Source of the DNA: Diadophis punctatus similis
Taxonomy: Eukaryota > Chordata > Lepidosauria > Squamata > Dipsadidae
Direction of reading: 5' to 3'
Assembly: GCA_023053685.1 (NCBI GenBank)
Contig: JALIGW010000014.1
Span: 16,381,590-16,445,589 of the forward strand
DNA: 64,000 bases
The notes below the pieces were generated by a model. That model did no database searches. It had not been told where the DNA came from and saw only the letters and a list, made by a program, of their open reading frames with translations. Of this stretch, positions 32,341 through 43,500 are shown one piece after another. Numbering within the stretch: position 1 is the stretch's first letter; each line of letters opens with the position of its first letter. The position numbers were made by a program, and so were the translations under genes.

Positions 32341-32939
32341 ATCCACTTACTATGTTTTTTCTTAATTCCAAATATAATGCATTTCAATACTCTCCTTCAT
32401 TTATTCCCTCTCTTTAATTATTCTCAGCCAAGGCTGGCATTCCATTCTTGTCTGATGGGGAGGGAGAAGTACAGGACATAAACTACTACTACAACCCACC
32501 CAACCCGACACTGGCAAGGCAAGCTACTGCATATAAACAGGGAGCAAACACTCAATAGCACTGATAAGGTTACCTAGTTGGGTGATGAAATGTCTGCAAG
32601 AAAACCACCAAGCCCAGAGGGCATCAAGGATGCCAAAGTTCAATCCTGAGCTACAAATGTTCTCTTCTGTTGCAATTTCTACTACCAAGATGACCTGTTT
32701 CTTTAGTTGGGGGTTATAATTTAATTTCACAATTTGACAGATAAGCTCCCAAGGAGGCTACATTTGTTTAAAGGCCTGTTCCTGACAGCAGAATGAATGT
32801 GTGATGCCCTTTCCTCCTCTTGTGTGGTGTCCAGCATTTGCCTTCTGAGACCCGCCATCTTTGTTTTCCATCTCTCTCTCCCTGGTGTGTCCACTCACCA
32901 AGGGATGGCCCCAGAATCAGTCCAGGACATCAGTCTATT
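32341..32939. other. unassigned stretch
   Basis: Nothing recognised. Confidence 0.4.
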
Positions 32940-33280
32940 ACTGAGAATAGAATAGAATAATTTAATTTAATTAAAAGTTCTTATAGGCCGCCCAATCCCG
33001 TAGGACTCAAGGTGGCGTACAATAGGAATAAGAACAATACAATGAAAAAACATGACAATTTAAAACATAACACCATTTTAAAAACCATTCATTCAGGGGG
33101 AATCCGATCTTCTTCTTCTTCACCCCGCCTGCCGGAAGAGCCATGTTTTTACGGCTTTGCGGAAGGCCAGTAGAGTGGGGATGGTCCGGATCTCTGGTGG
33201 GAGTTGGTTCCAGAGAGATGGGGCTCCCACAGAGAAGGCTCTCCCCCGTGGACCCGCCAACCGACATTGTTTGGCTGATG
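32940..33280 (-). mobile_element. L2-like LINE 3' end
   Basis: Complement of hairpin and tail at 32950-33020, then the 3' region with GCCTGCCGGAAGAGCCATG and GTTGGTTCCAGAGAGATGGG, matching 17900-18080 and 56570-56720. Confidence 0.88.
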
Positions 33281-33420
33281 GAATAGAATAGAATAGAATA
33301 GAATAGGATAGGATAGGATAGGATAGGATAGGATAGGATAGGATAGGATAGGATAGAATAGAATAGAATAGAATAGAATAGAATAGAATAGAATAGAATA
33401 GAATAGAATAGAATAGAATA
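33281..33420 (+). repeat. (GAATA)n-(GGATA)n-(GAATA)n microsatellite
   Basis: A 140-bp pentanucleotide array in three blocks: GAATA units, about ten GGATA units, then about thirteen GAATA units. It sits exactly at the 3' end of the minus-strand CR1 that follows. AATAG arrays of this kind are characteristic of snake genomes. Confidence 0.95.
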
Positions 33421-33560
33421 GTTGGAAGGGACTTTGGAGGTCTTCTAGTCCAACCCCCTTTTCAAGCAGGAGACCCTATACCATTTCAGACCAATGTCTG
33501 TTATCCAATCTCTTCTTAAAAACTTCCAGTGTTGGAGCATTGGATGAAGAGGTGATTGAT
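33421..33560 (-). mobile_element. CR1 3' end
   Basis: Complement of CR1 tail and coding end: gttggaagggactttggagg, ctagtccaaccccc, then codons for the FKKRLDN region. Its tail is the pentanucleotide array to the left. Confidence 0.85.
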
Positions 33561-33789
33561 TGGATGAAGAGGTGGAGGTCAGATTGGCAGAAGATAGATA
33601 ATTGGGTCATAGGTAATTTTGTAGATGTGAAATAGCATTCCCAATTATCCTGATAGGTTGGTAGGGGGTAGTGTAAATGCACTTCAAACCTGTTTTTTAT
33701 CTGGCAGACATTTGGGCTGGGAAGTTAAGTGAGCTGTGCCAGATAGTGTTTGTATTGTAGGCTGGAATTTCCCGTCTGTGACTTCATTT

Positions 33790-33892
33790 ATTATTTAGAT
33801 TGTTTAATTGTTGTTTTTAACTTTGTGTGTGCCCAGAGTCTCTGCTGTGAGATGGGCAGCCATACAAATTGTTTATATGAATAAATAAATAG
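33790..33892 (+). mobile_element. L2-like LINE 3' tail
   Basis: CTGCTGTGAGATGGGCAGCC...AATAAATAAATAG, the degraded hairpin plus AAAT tail. Confidence 0.55.
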
Positions 33893-34195
33893 TTGGAATG
33901 TGGTTCAAATAACCATGAGATTTTTGTCAAGACAAGCAGAGGGCTCTTCCCTTGGAAAACAACAGCCAAATGCATAGTTCTATCTTGCAATAGCTCTGTG
34001 AGTTGAACCATGTGTAGGATTGGCTGGAAAAAAATAACCGGCCAAGGCAAGCTTAGTATCACCAGAAGTATACTTTCCAAATCGTAAAATAATTGGCATA
34101 TTTTATGAAGACCCCATGTTGGATCCTGTGTCTAAAACCACATTCTACAAAAGATTAAGAGAAATTGGGCCATGTTCAGAGAAGGCAATAAGGAC
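33893..34195. other. unassigned stretch, partly CR1-like
   Basis: 34185-34195 (aaggacaatca) and the downstream agaatcatagg may be CR1, but most of this stretch is unrecognised. Confidence 0.35.
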
Positions 34196-34200
34196 AATCA

Positions 34201-34529
34201 TGTTAAGGTGAGAATAAATCTCATAGAGGCAATGTGGATCTTTTCTTGGAATTAAGACATTTAGAAATAAAGCCGAGATTAAAAGTCTAATAGAAAATAT
34301 TTATTTCGGTACAAAAACAATAAATTCTGAATAGTTACATCTTGCTAATAAATCATGACCACTCCCAGTCAGAATCAAAGGCAGAATAATAATAATGGAG
34401 AATCAGGAATGCACACATGCGCATAAGATCACATCACATGTCCTGCTTGTATTGGAATGTACCATAATATTGGGATAGGGATGCATCACCCTGCATAGAC
34501 ATACAACTGACAATATTCACTACGTGACA
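34201..34529 (-). mobile_element. solo LTR, family F copy 3
   Basis: Plus-strand ends tgttaaggtgag and tacgtgaca. A perfect 5-bp duplication AATCA lies at 34196-34200 and 34530-34534. Very close to copy 1 (1736-2063), with 329 versus 328 bp. No internal region. Confidence 0.92.
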
Positions 34530-34570
34530 AATCAGGGGTCTAGAAGATGTGTCCTATGAAGAAAGGTGGA

Positions 34571-35030
34571 ACATAGAATCATAGGGTTGGAAGAGACCTT
34601 GTGTCAGGGTTTCAAAAAACACCGCCAACAAAATAAAACTCCAAGACGAGAAGTTCTTCAAAGTTCCAATTTATTAGCGATGCCATGTTGGCACATCTGG
34701 GAAAACACGAATCTGAGGCTTCCAGATTTTCCCCACCCAGTTGAAAGTTCACAACCCTGCCCCACACCCACAAGTTCATCACATGGTCCAATCCAATCTT
34801 CACATTCAACTGGAGACAACCCCCCAGTCAGTCCCATCCAGGTGCAGGCAAGGGTCCTCGACTCCCAGAGTAAAGAATGTTGTTAGGGTTAATCTTCCAC
34901 CGCTCCAACCGAACTCCCGTCCCAATTTCCCAGACTAAAATATGTGGCAGTTAGGAAGCTGAAGAAGGAAAGATGGCTTCCAAAACTGACCTTGGAGGTT
35001 TTCTGGTGACTCCAGCAGGAGAGCTCTGGA
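34571..35030 (-). mobile_element. CR1 3' tail split by an LTR
   Basis: 34571-34601 (agaatcatagggttggaaga) and 34990 onward (ccttggaggttttctgg) join into the usual CR1 3' tail. An LTR lies between. Confidence 0.65.
34602..34989 (-). mobile_element. solo LTR, second family, copy 1
   Basis: Left end tgtcagggtttc, with a 5-bp duplication CCTTG at 34597-34601 and 34990-34994. The right end reads AACTGA rather than ACA, so the terminal CA has mutated. On the minus strand an AATAAATTGGAAC signal lies ~85 bp before the end. A relative begins at 49927. Confidence 0.7.
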
Positions 35031-35128
35031 CAAGAGGACCAAGCAGGAGGTCCTTAGCCTCGAAGAATACTGGATGAAGGGCTATTGAATGAATGGATAT
35101 AAGATCTCCTTTCAAATACCTCACTTGT

Positions 35129-35382
35129 ATTTATTTATTTATTTATTTTGTGAGATTTATATACCGCCTCACAGTGCAAGCACTCTCTAAGCGGTTTACA
35201 CCAGTAAGCAATGTATATTTATATTGCCCCCAACAATCTGGGTCCTCACTTTACCTACCTCAGAAGGATAGAAGGCTGAGTCAACCTTGAGCCGGTGAGA
35301 TTTGAACCGCTGACCTGTGGAGCACAGTCAGCTAAAGTGGCCTGCAGTACTGCCTCTAACCGCTGCGCCACCTCGGCTCTTC
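35129..35382 (-). mobile_element. SINE-1, copy 2
   Basis: Minus-strand head GAGCCGAGGTGGCGCAGCGG and B box GGTTCAAATC. The 3' end has a (TTTA)n tail at 35129-35150. Confidence 0.9.
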
Positions 35383-35567
35383 ATCTTATTTTTAAGATGG
35401 CCTATGCAGCTCCCCTTCCCTTCAGTCTTCCGAGTAGAGAGATACAGATGCTGGGTTGTGTTCTTTTCTTTGCCCACTTTGTATTTATTTATGTTTCAAA
35501 TTTATATGGTCAACTACCTTGCACAGAGCAATTCTGGGCAGTGCACCATAAATCCCCAAAGAAAACA

Positions 35568-35848
35568 TAGAATAGAATTCTTTATTGGCCAAGTGTGACT
35601 GAACACACAAGGAATTTGTCTTCCGTGCATAAGCTCTCAGTGTGCATAAAGCTACAAGTGATAAATCATCATCATAGTCATCATAAAAATACATTCATTA
35701 TAAATCATAAGATACAACACTTAGTGATAGTCATAGGATACTAAATAAGCAATCAACATAAATCATACTAGAAAACTAAATAGAACAATATAAATCAATA
35801 TAATTTTTGAAAAATATTTTTCAAAACCAGATGAAAACAATGAAACAT
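35568..35848 (-). mobile_element. LINE 3' end with AATAG tail, copy 2
   Basis: AGAATTCTTTATTGGCC and CACACAAGGAATTTGTCTT as at 23833. Only one or two tail units are present. Confidence 0.7.
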
Positions 35849-35849
35849 A

Positions 35850-36845
35850 CCGTATTTTTCGGAGTATAAGACACACCTTTTTACCCCCAAAAAGAGGGTG
35901 AAAACTTGGGTGCGTCTTATACACCGAATGCAGACCCAGCCACCCCCACCCTTTGGCCTCTGTCTTCCAGCAATTTACCTGCTTGCAGGAAAGAGGGAAG
36001 AGCCTGTAAAGCCAAGCAAGTCAGTAGGAGTTTCCCGATCGACAGCTGATTAGGTTTGCCACGTGGGAAAATGAAAGTGAAACTAACTACAAAGGCAAAT
36101 AGCTGGGAGAGACAGGCAGATTTTTATTTTTTGCTGAACTGGATGGAAGGGGGTAAGTGAATAACTATAAATGTCTGTAGAATATTCAAATTATTAGACT
36201 TATTTCTTAAAGACTGCTTTATTATTGTTCTAGAGCCAGGGGCAATTTTAAGACTTGTGGATTTCAACTCCCAGAATTCCACAGCCAGCTTTGTTAGCTT
36301 TGCTGGCTGTGGAATTCTGGGAGTTGAAGTCCACAAGTCTTAAAGTTGCCAATGTTGGAGATCCCTGTAAATCTAGACAACTTAACAAAATAAAGAAGCT
36401 TTTTAAAATAAATGCTTGCTCTGAAGAGGCCCAATGCTATTGTATCTTCTTTTAAATAATAGAGAATAATGTATAATTCCAGAAATTGTAATTAATTTTA
36501 ACAGTTCTGTACAAGTATAGTATGAAATGTAACATACTATGTCCTGTTTAGTATTAGAGTTTAGTTACCTTGGAATAGATCTATTTAAATAATTGGGAAG
36601 AATTAGTGTGACTACATTTAAGAAAACTTTCTGGCATAATGTACATTTCTCCAATTCTTTGCTATTTCTATGGATCAGGCACACATGCACAGAAATACAC
36701 AGCAAACAGTGTATATCATCTGTGCTGTTTGCTGTTTGCTGTTTGGCAAATTGCTTGGAGGCAGAGGCCTTTTTCCCTTGTTTCCCTCCCCCCAAATTAA
36801 GGTGCGTCTTATACTTCGGTGTGTCTTATACTCCGAAAAATACGA
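35850..36845. mobile_element. TA-flanked TIR element (CCGTATTTTTCGG family), copy 1
   Basis: Ends ccgtatttttcggagtataa and tatactccgaaaaatacga, each flanked by TA. Subterminal GTGCGTCTTATA repeats are inverted at both ends. TA duplication fits the Tc1/mariner group, but no transposase is present. A hAT MITE at 36236-36367 is absent from copy 2. Confidence 0.82.
36236..36367. mobile_element. palindromic hAT MITE (TTGGCAACTT family) nested in a TIR element
   Basis: Starts ccaggggcaattttaagac and ends gccaatgttggagatccctg. The equivalent site in copy 2 (about 51933) reads TTCTAGACAACTT without insertion. Flanks here are TTCTAGAG and, three bases after the end, ATCTAGAC. Confidence 0.85.
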
Positions 36846-37526
36846 TAAATAAAAACACAACCACAAGAAGGGAAAACATCAAGATGCTACATATGATGCA
36901 ACCAACGATAAACTTCCTCTTTCAGGGGCTTCCTGAACCTGTTGGAAGAACCGCAATTTAAGGGATTTCTGGATGGCCAGAAGGGCTAAGCTTGGCTGGG
37001 GGAGGGGGGAGGCAAAGGGCCATGGCAGAAAAGGCCCACTTCCTGAGTCTTGTCAGATGAAATTCTTTAGCAAACAATATCAGAGTTTGCTGCAAAAATT
37101 CAATTTTGAGAAGCACACACAGATGACTGATTCAGCTGGATTCATTAACTTCTTTATAAACATAATAATATATATACAATACCACAAGTAGATTATTTCT
37201 TCAATGTAGCAACAGTTACAAACAGTTTCATTTCCAGCAGCAGACAAGCTTTCAGTTCAGAGTTCAGAGTGGACAGAGAGCAGAGTGGACCTGAGAGCAG
37301 AGTGGGCTGAGTCACACCCAGCCTTAAGCTTAAGTTTTCAGTTTCGATTCTCTGCACAGACTCAGAAGTGGTTAGCTCCCATTGGCTGACAGTTGCTATG
37401 CCTATTCATTGGCTGACCTTGTTACCATTGGCTCTCCCAGTCATGAATATTCTAAGAAACAAGACCTCCCTGCTGGACTTGATGAGGTGGGTAGAGGTAA
37501 CCAAGGATAGGCGGTCCCACAGATAA
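36846..37526. other. mostly unassigned; possible L2-like fragment
   Basis: 36925-37060 (cttcctgaacctgttgg, ggcagaaaaggcccacttcc) resembles the L2-like 3' region. The remainder is unrecognised. Confidence 0.35.
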
Positions 37527-38127
37527 TAGAAATAGCACTTAAACTTATATACTGCTTCACAGTGCTTTACAGCCCTCTCTAAGCAGTCTACAGAGTAAGC
37601 TTATTGCCCCTAAGAACCTGGGTCCTCAATTTACCGACCTCGCAAGGATAGAAGGCTGAGTCAACCTTGAGCCGCTCAGAATCCAACTCCTGGAGTGAGC
37701 AGTGAGTTAGCCTGCACTACTGCATTCTAGGAACGCGGTGGCTCAGGGGACGTGATGGCTCAGTGGCTAAGATGCTGAGCTTGTCAATCAGAAGGTCGCC
37801 AGTTCAGCGGTTCAAATCCCTATCGCTGCATAACAGAGTGAGCTCACGTTACTTGTCCCAGCTTCTGCCAACCTAGCAGTTTGAAAGCACGTAAAAAATG
37901 CAAGTAGAAAAGTAGGGGCCACTTTGGTGGGAAGGTAACAGCGTTCCGTGCGTCTTTGGCATTTAGTCATGACCACAGAGACATCTTCGGACAGTGCTGG
38001 CTCCTTGGCTTAGAAATGGAGATGAGCACTGCCCCCTAGAGTCGGGAACGACTAGCACGCATGTGCAGGGGAACCTTTACCTTTACCTTTACCTTACTGC
38101 ATTCTACCCACTGCACCACCACGGCTC
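37527..38127 (-). mobile_element. SINE-1, copy 3, split by a Sauria-type SINE
   Basis: 37527-37729 is the 3' and middle part (GGTTGACTCAGCCTTCTATC on minus). 38107-38127 is the missing tRNA head (complement gagccgtggtggtgcagtgg). The interruption is 37730-38094. Confidence 0.85.
37730..38094 (+). mobile_element. Sauria-type SINE (tRNA head, Bov-B-like tail)
   Basis: A-box region TGGCTCAGTGGCTAAGATGC, B box GGTTCAAATCC, a long body (TTGTCCCAGCTTCTGCCAAC; GGTAACAGCGTTCCGTGCG), and a 3' end CCCTAGAGTCGGGAACGACT that matches the Bov-B LINE 3' end, with a (CCTTTA)n tail. A perfect 12-bp duplication TACTGCATTCTA flanks it (37718-37729, 38095-38106). Confidence 0.93.
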
Positions 38128-38410
38128 CTGGGCCCATGCCACATAGGGCTTTAAAGGTCAAAAACAGCACTTGGGAATCAGACCAGGAAGCAAACTGGCA
38201 GTCAATGCCACTCACGGAGCAGATGTGTAATATGTGACTTCCAGGTGCATTTTGCAATAGCTGAAGCTTCCTGATACTCTTCAAGGGTAGCCCCATGTAG
38301 AGTGCACTGCAGTAGTCTATTCGGAAGATGACCAGAGAGTGAGTAACTGCTGTTTAAAGGACCTCCTGACCACAACTACTAACTGCTACTCGAGCAGGAG
38401 TTGTGAGTCC
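38128..38410 (-). mobile_element. L2-like LINE ORF2 remnant
   Basis: The minus frame up to 38296 starts MGLPLKSIRKLQLLQNA, the L2 block after LDYCNAL. Further stops and shifts follow. Confidence 0.78.
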
Positions 38411-39584
38411 ACAAATTTTGCATACCGGGTCTGTTTGGGGCAGATATAATGCCGTCCCATTGAGTACCAAGGTGGTAAAGTCCCAGATTCAGAAGACCCC
38501 TAAACCCAGAGCTATTTTGCCCTCCTAGGGTTCAGCTGAAACGTGTTGTTCCCCATCCAGACCTCTGTAGCCTCCAATTACCATGGTCAGAGAGACACAA
38601 TTGAGTGCCATCAGTGTTCAGCAGCTCTCTTCAATTGGTACTTGATCTTGCTCCTACTTGTTGCAACTCTCCTGCCATTCAACCCCTCCCTCCCTCCCTC
38701 CCTCCTCCTCCTCCTTGCAGTTCTGGCAGCAGGGACTTTCTGACTATTGATGTGAATTGCCTTCCTGATCAATAATTGTCTTAAAAGCCAGACCAAATGC
38801 AGCAAATGAACAGTTCCTACTAAATTCCCCATTCTCTGAATTGCTTCTTACCTGGCTGGACCTGTCCCCCTCCCCCCTCACTGACTTTGGCTCTTCTCTC
38901 CCCTCCCCCCAGCTCTCTGCCTGGAATGTTGACTTCAGGGCACTTATCTAGTAATCTGCTGCTCCCTTTGTGCCACGTTCAGCCCCTTCTATTTTCTTTT
39001 GCCCCATTCATCACTTTGAAAAACGAGAGATTCGTTGCCGTTGCTTGCCAAGCTGCGGCTTCTCAGCTCCCCTCGGCCCTCGTAGTTGTGATCCGAACAG
39101 GAAACACTCCCATGTTGTTAATTAAGGGTGATTCTTCAGGAAAGTCACAACTAAATGGCCCGGCTGGTCTGTGGCATGATGGATGAGCCGCCCACAGGAT
39201 GCCTCCTGGCTTTCCTTTCCAAAGAACCTCCCCCCTGCATTCCCCAGGTTCATGTCCTCCCCAGACTGGGCAGTCTTCCAAAGAGGCTGGCCCGCCCCCT
39301 TGGCTGCTGTGGCCAGCTGGGGAGTGATCTCTCCTTTTCTGAGGGCAAATCAGGAGGGGCTGGAGACCCCCTGGCTGGTTCGGCTGCTGGCTTGTTTCCT
39401 CACAAGGGCACAAAACCAATTTTTGAATGAAGTCACCACAATCCACTGTAGAAATTGCAGCGAGAGCTCTTGCTGAACAAAAATGCTGAACGGGAAGCAG
39501 AATTCATCCCCTTGCAGAAAGGATCCCTCATCTGTTTCTGCGTGAAATGGCTGGCAGGATCTTTCCCACCATGGCTAGGTATTC
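38411..39584. other. unassigned stretch of about 1.2 kb
   Basis: No gene or repeat recognised. A short (CCCT)n run is at 38681-38705. Frames of about 90-127 codons on both strands near 39063-39476 overlap each other and show no known motif. Confidence 0.5.
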
Positions 39585-40065
39585 CTGTACAGACTTGAAA
39601 TCCTGGGCTTAGAAAGCTTAGAACTATATCGCCTTCAGCACGACCTAAGCGTAGCTCATAAAATTATCTGCTACAACGTCCTTCCTGTCAACGACTACTT
39701 CAGCTTCAACCACAACAATACACGAGCACACAACAGATACAAACTCAAAGTGAACCGCTCCAAACTCGACTGCAGGAAATAGGACTTCAGCAACAGAGTG
39801 ATCAATGCCTGGAACTCACTACCTGACTCTGTGGTTTCGTCACCAAACGCCCAAAACTTTACCCTCAGACTGTCCACTGTTGACCTCACCCGATTCCTAA
39901 GAGGTCAGTAAGGAGCGTGCATAAGTGCACCAGCGTGCCTACTGTCTCTGTCCTAATGTTCCCTCTTATCAGTACCCATCTTATGTATATAAACAGTGTT
40001 ATATCTATGTATATTACCAACACGTACTTGACAAAAATAAATAAATAAAATAAAAATAAATAAAT
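39585..40065 (+). mobile_element. L3/CR1-group LINE, C-terminal coding end and 3' end
   Basis: Plus-strand frame from about 39590 encodes ILGLESLELYRLQHDLSV, then NRYKLKVNRSKLDC, an in-frame stop (TAG) at about 39779, then DFSNRVINAWNSLPDSVV and an end RFLRGQ with its stop at about 39910. Apart from the one nonsense codon the frame is intact. The 3' region matches 3042, 7958 and 15085, and the tail is AAATAAATAAATAAAATAA. Confidence 0.88.
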
Positions 40066-40367
40066 TCAGCCAGGCTGCATAATATTAGTTGCTAAACTTA
40101 CCGGCCTTACCCAAGGAGGTAAAAAGGGTTTCTAACGAGGCTTCCAATTCCATGTCATGCACTATTTGTACAGAACAAAATACTTTTCAAATATACTTAA
40201 ACCTCTAAGATGATTTTAAAAAGACAGTAATACTCAACTAAGGGCACAGCATTGCCACTGAACTGAACATCTGGATGAAGAGGAGCAGCTCACGCTTGGC
40301 CTTTGCTGTGAGCACAGCTGAAGAGCTTCGTGCAGGTACAGAAGGGGCTTTCATGGACCATATAGAT
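40066..40367. other. unassigned stretch
   Basis: Nothing recognised. Confidence 0.4.
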
Positions 40368-40474
40368 CAGGGGTCTCCAACCTTGGCAACTTTAAGCCTG
40401 GCAGACTTCAACTCCCAGAATCCCCCAGAGTTGAAGTCCTCCGGGCTTAAAGTTGCCAAGGTTGGAGACCCCTG
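40368..40474. mobile_element. palindromic hAT MITE (TTGGCAACTT family)
   Basis: Ends caggggtctccaaccttgg and ccaaggttggagacccctg. Flanking octamers atatagat (40360-40367) and ctatagat (40475-40482) match at 7 of 8. A short 107-bp copy with a deletion at the apex. Confidence 0.88.
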
Positions 40475-40665
40475 CTATAGATACCTCGAGCTACAGACGG
40501 AGCAGCTTCTTTAGAACAAATGCAGCAGGTTTCATTTGGCTCATTCAGCAACTGAACAATGGCCTTGACCCCTATATGCAGCTTCCAAATCACCTCCCTT
40601 CAGCCCCACAGACAGCACATGGCAGTCATGCAATCTTGTGACGACCACTGCTTGGAGGACTATTC

Positions 40666-40912
40666 ATTTATTTTTTTGTGAGATTTATATACCGCCTCAC
40701 AGTGCAAGCACTCTCTAAGCGGTTTACACCAGTAAGCAATGTATATTTATATTGCCCCCAACAATCTGGGTCCTCATTTTACCTACCTCGGAAGGATGGA
40801 AGGCTGAGTCAACCTTGAGCCGGTGAGATTTGAACCGCTGAACTGCTGATCACAGTCAGCTAAAGTGGCCTGCAGTACCTGCCTCTAACCGCTGCGCCAC
40901 CTCGGCTCTTAA
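40666..40912 (-). mobile_element. SINE-1, copy 4
   Basis: Minus-strand head GAGCCGAGGTGGCGCAGCGG, B box GGTTCAAATC, 3' end CGGTATATAAATCTCAC. Confidence 0.9.
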
Positions 40913-41224
40913 TTCAGGTTACCTTGCTCCATAACGGCCATAGTGAAGAAAGGATGCTCTCTGCCCCAGCGGGTTCATGGCTGTGGTTGAGTGTTGGCTC
41001 TCCAATACCTCTGAACTGTACCCCTTTCTGACAGGAGTGGTGAACTTCATCGATCGTGGATAATTTTCTTCATTTTTAATCATCACTGTCAGGATTCACC
41101 TTTATGCAGCCACATCCAGACTCCGGGGCATGTACAGCGTAGGTTCTTCTGACTTTGATACTGCTGATAAAGGGCCATTTGCATACTGTGGATTTTTAGC
41201 ATCTCTCTAAAAGAATCCATGGAT
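40913..41224. other. unassigned stretch
   Basis: Nothing recognised. Confidence 0.4.
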
Positions 41225-41990
41225 TTTTAGATTTAGATTTATTATTAGAGTTGGAAAGGACCTTGTAGGTCATCTAGTCCAACCCCCTGCTCAAGCAGGA
41301 GTTCCTACACCATTTGAGACAGATGGCAGTCCAGTCTCTCCTTGAAGGTCACAAGTGTTGGGGCTCTCACAACCTCCGCTGGCAAGCTGTTCCACTGGTT
41401 GATCGCTCTCACCGTCAGAAAGTTTCTCCTCACTTCCAGGTTGAATCTCTCCTTGGTCAGCTTCCATCCGTTAGTCCTTGTTTGGCTTTCCGGTGCCATA
41501 GAGAACAGCCTGACCCCCTGCTCTCTGTGGCATCCCCTCAAGTATTGGAACACTGCTATCATGTCACCCCTGGTCCTTCTCTTCGCTAGACTGGCCAAGC
41601 TCAGTTCCTGCAACCTCTCTTCATATGCTTTGTTTTCCAGACCCTTTATCATCCTGGTTGCTCTCTTCTGCACTTTCTCTAGGGTTTCAATGTCTTTTTT
41701 GTAGTGTGGTGACCAAAACTGGATGCAGTACTCTAGGTGTGGTCTGACCAAGGCTTTATAGAGTGGTACTAGTACCTCTCTGGTCCTTGATTGTATCCCT
41801 CTATTTATGCAGCTCAGGACTGCGTTGGCCTTTTTGGCTGCTGCTGCACACTGCTAGCTCATATTTAGTTGGCTGTCTACCAGGACTCCGAGATCCCTTT
41901 CGCAATCGCTGCTATTGAGTGTGGTTTCGCCCAGTTTGTATGTATATTTTTGATTCTTCTTGCCTAGGTGCAGAATTGGCTATCACAGGG
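41225..41990 (-). mobile_element. CR1 LINE, 5'-truncated, ORF2 C-terminus intact
   Basis: The minus frame 41305-41751 (148 codons) is almost identical to that at 4983-5429 and ends RLDCHLSQMV. 41752-41990 continues upstream into the [20 protein letters not shown] and further, with frame damage (a CACTGCTAGCTCAT change alters the AVCWLQM area). The 3' tail is at 41225-41250 (complement of AATAATAAATCTAAATC). Confidence 0.93.
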
Positions 41991-42244
41991 ATATAAAAAC
42001 TTGTCCCCTTTCTTTTACTTTGGACATGATTATTGGTTATTCTGCAAGATGCAAATGCTAATGTCAGGCTTGCCCCAGCTAGGTCCCTAGGAAAGAAAGA
42101 CCCTCGACTCCATTTGATTGAACTGATAGGTTCTTTTACTAAGGATTAGTCTTTGCAAACAAAACAAGGCTAGAACTGAGATCTGACAGCTATACATCCC
42201 AACTAGCAAAATAACCAAAAATAGTTGAAGGTCAACATCATATT
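41991..42244. other. unassigned stretch
   Basis: Nothing recognised. Confidence 0.35.
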
Positions 42245-42370
42245 AGAACATAAAATCATAGGGCTGGAAGGGATCTTTGAGATCTTCTAGTCCAACCCTT
42301 TACCTAAGTCAGGAGAGCTTATACCATCCCAGATAAATGGATGTCCAATCTTTTCTTATTCCCACACCTC
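42245..42370 (-). mobile_element. CR1 3' end fragment
   Basis: Complement of the CR1 tail: aaaatcatagggctggaagg, ctagtccaaccc, then the degraded RLDIHLS region. Confidence 0.75.
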
Positions 42371-42489
42371 CAGAAGGCAAACTGATGAGTATCATCAAGG
42401 TCTTGGTCCCATGCAAAATAATTTCACACACCCCTCCCCCCATATCTGACATAATCATCAGTCATATCAATCCTGGTTGTAATTAGGGG

Positions 42490-42960
42490 TTATGTACAAA
42501 AAAACTCACTTCTTGCCCTCAGTTTCTTGTTGTAGCTGCTGCTTGGGATCCTCCATCACTTCCATTTGCATTCCTTCCAACTCTTTTTAATTTTTCTCTA
42601 GAAATTCTCTTGCTCTTTGGACTGAATTCCATCTGAACCTCTGTTGTTTAAAAATGGTGGTTACTGCTTCCAATTTGTTCCAAAATGGTATCTTTTTTAA
42701 AGGCTGTCAGTCAAGGGGGGAAAAAAACCCCTCCTTGTGCTTATGCAGTATTCCAACTGGGATTTCTTTAAGTACACTTACATCTTCATTATCAATCTTC
42801 AGTCTGCTAGTAGAATGCTGATCTCCAGACTTCTTCCTGCTAAAGCGCACAAGAACATCCCTTGGTACATTTCTTAATTTTGCAAATTGCGTATTGATTC
42901 TATACACTGTGTCAATCTCTGCCTCCATACAATGTTAATTCCATTCCAAAAGGTTTGTTA
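42490..42960 (-). mobile_element. L1 LINE ORF1 remnant
   Basis: The minus frame 42707-42928 (73 codons) contains VYRINTQFAKLRNVPRDVLV followed by RF-RK, and SVLKEIPVGIL, matching the C-terminal half of L1 ORF1 proteins (RRM to CTD junction). The remainder toward 42490 is out of frame. Fragment only. Confidence 0.7.
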
Positions 42961-43073
42961 AAGATTGAACAAGCTATTCCCTGGAGCTTTCGCCAGGGTC
43001 GTCTGAAACTGCTTTTTCTCTAGCAGCATTTTCTCTCTCTCTCTATTCCAGTAACACAAGATTGTATAAATCA

Positions 43074-43140
43074 GGGGTCTCCAACTTTGGCAACTTTAAG
43101 ACTAGTGGACTTCAATTCCCAGAATTCCCCAGCCAGCAAC
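43074..43140. mobile_element. half of a palindromic hAT MITE
   Basis: Starts caggggtctccaactttgg and runs through one arm to ccccagccagca. The second arm is missing. Confidence 0.7.
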
Positions 43141-43159
43141 ACTGAGTAGAGAGTTAGGT

Positions 43160-43500
43160 AGATTATAGATTAACAGAGTTGGAAGGGACCTTGTAGGTCA
43201 TCTAGTCCAACCCCCTGCTCAAGCAGGTGACCCTACACCATTTCTGACAAATGGCAATCCAATCTCTTATTGAAAGTCTCAAGTGATAAAGTTCCCACAA
43301 CTTCTGAGGGCAAGCTGTTCCATTGGTTGATTGTTCTCACTGTCAGAAAGTTCCTCCTTGTTTGAATCTCTCCTTGATCAGTTTCCATCCATTGTTCCTT
43401 GTCTGTCCTTCAGGTGCTTTGGAGAATAGCTTGACTCACTCCTCTTTGTGGCAGCCCCTCAAATATTGGTATGTGTAGCCTGTCAAAAAGAAGAATTGGG
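43160..43500 (-). mobile_element. CR1 3' part
   Basis: Complement of CR1 tail (cagagttggaagggaccttg) and the last ~70 codons ([26 protein letters not shown] equivalent). Two deletions break the frame. Confidence 0.85.

Noticed and set aside
33281..33420. CRISPR-like or satellite array
   Set aside because: Units are 5 bp with no spacers; it is a microsatellite, and the genome is vertebrate.
37735..37830. tRNA gene
   Set aside because: A and B boxes are present but the cloverleaf is not complete and a SINE body with Bov-B-like tail follows.
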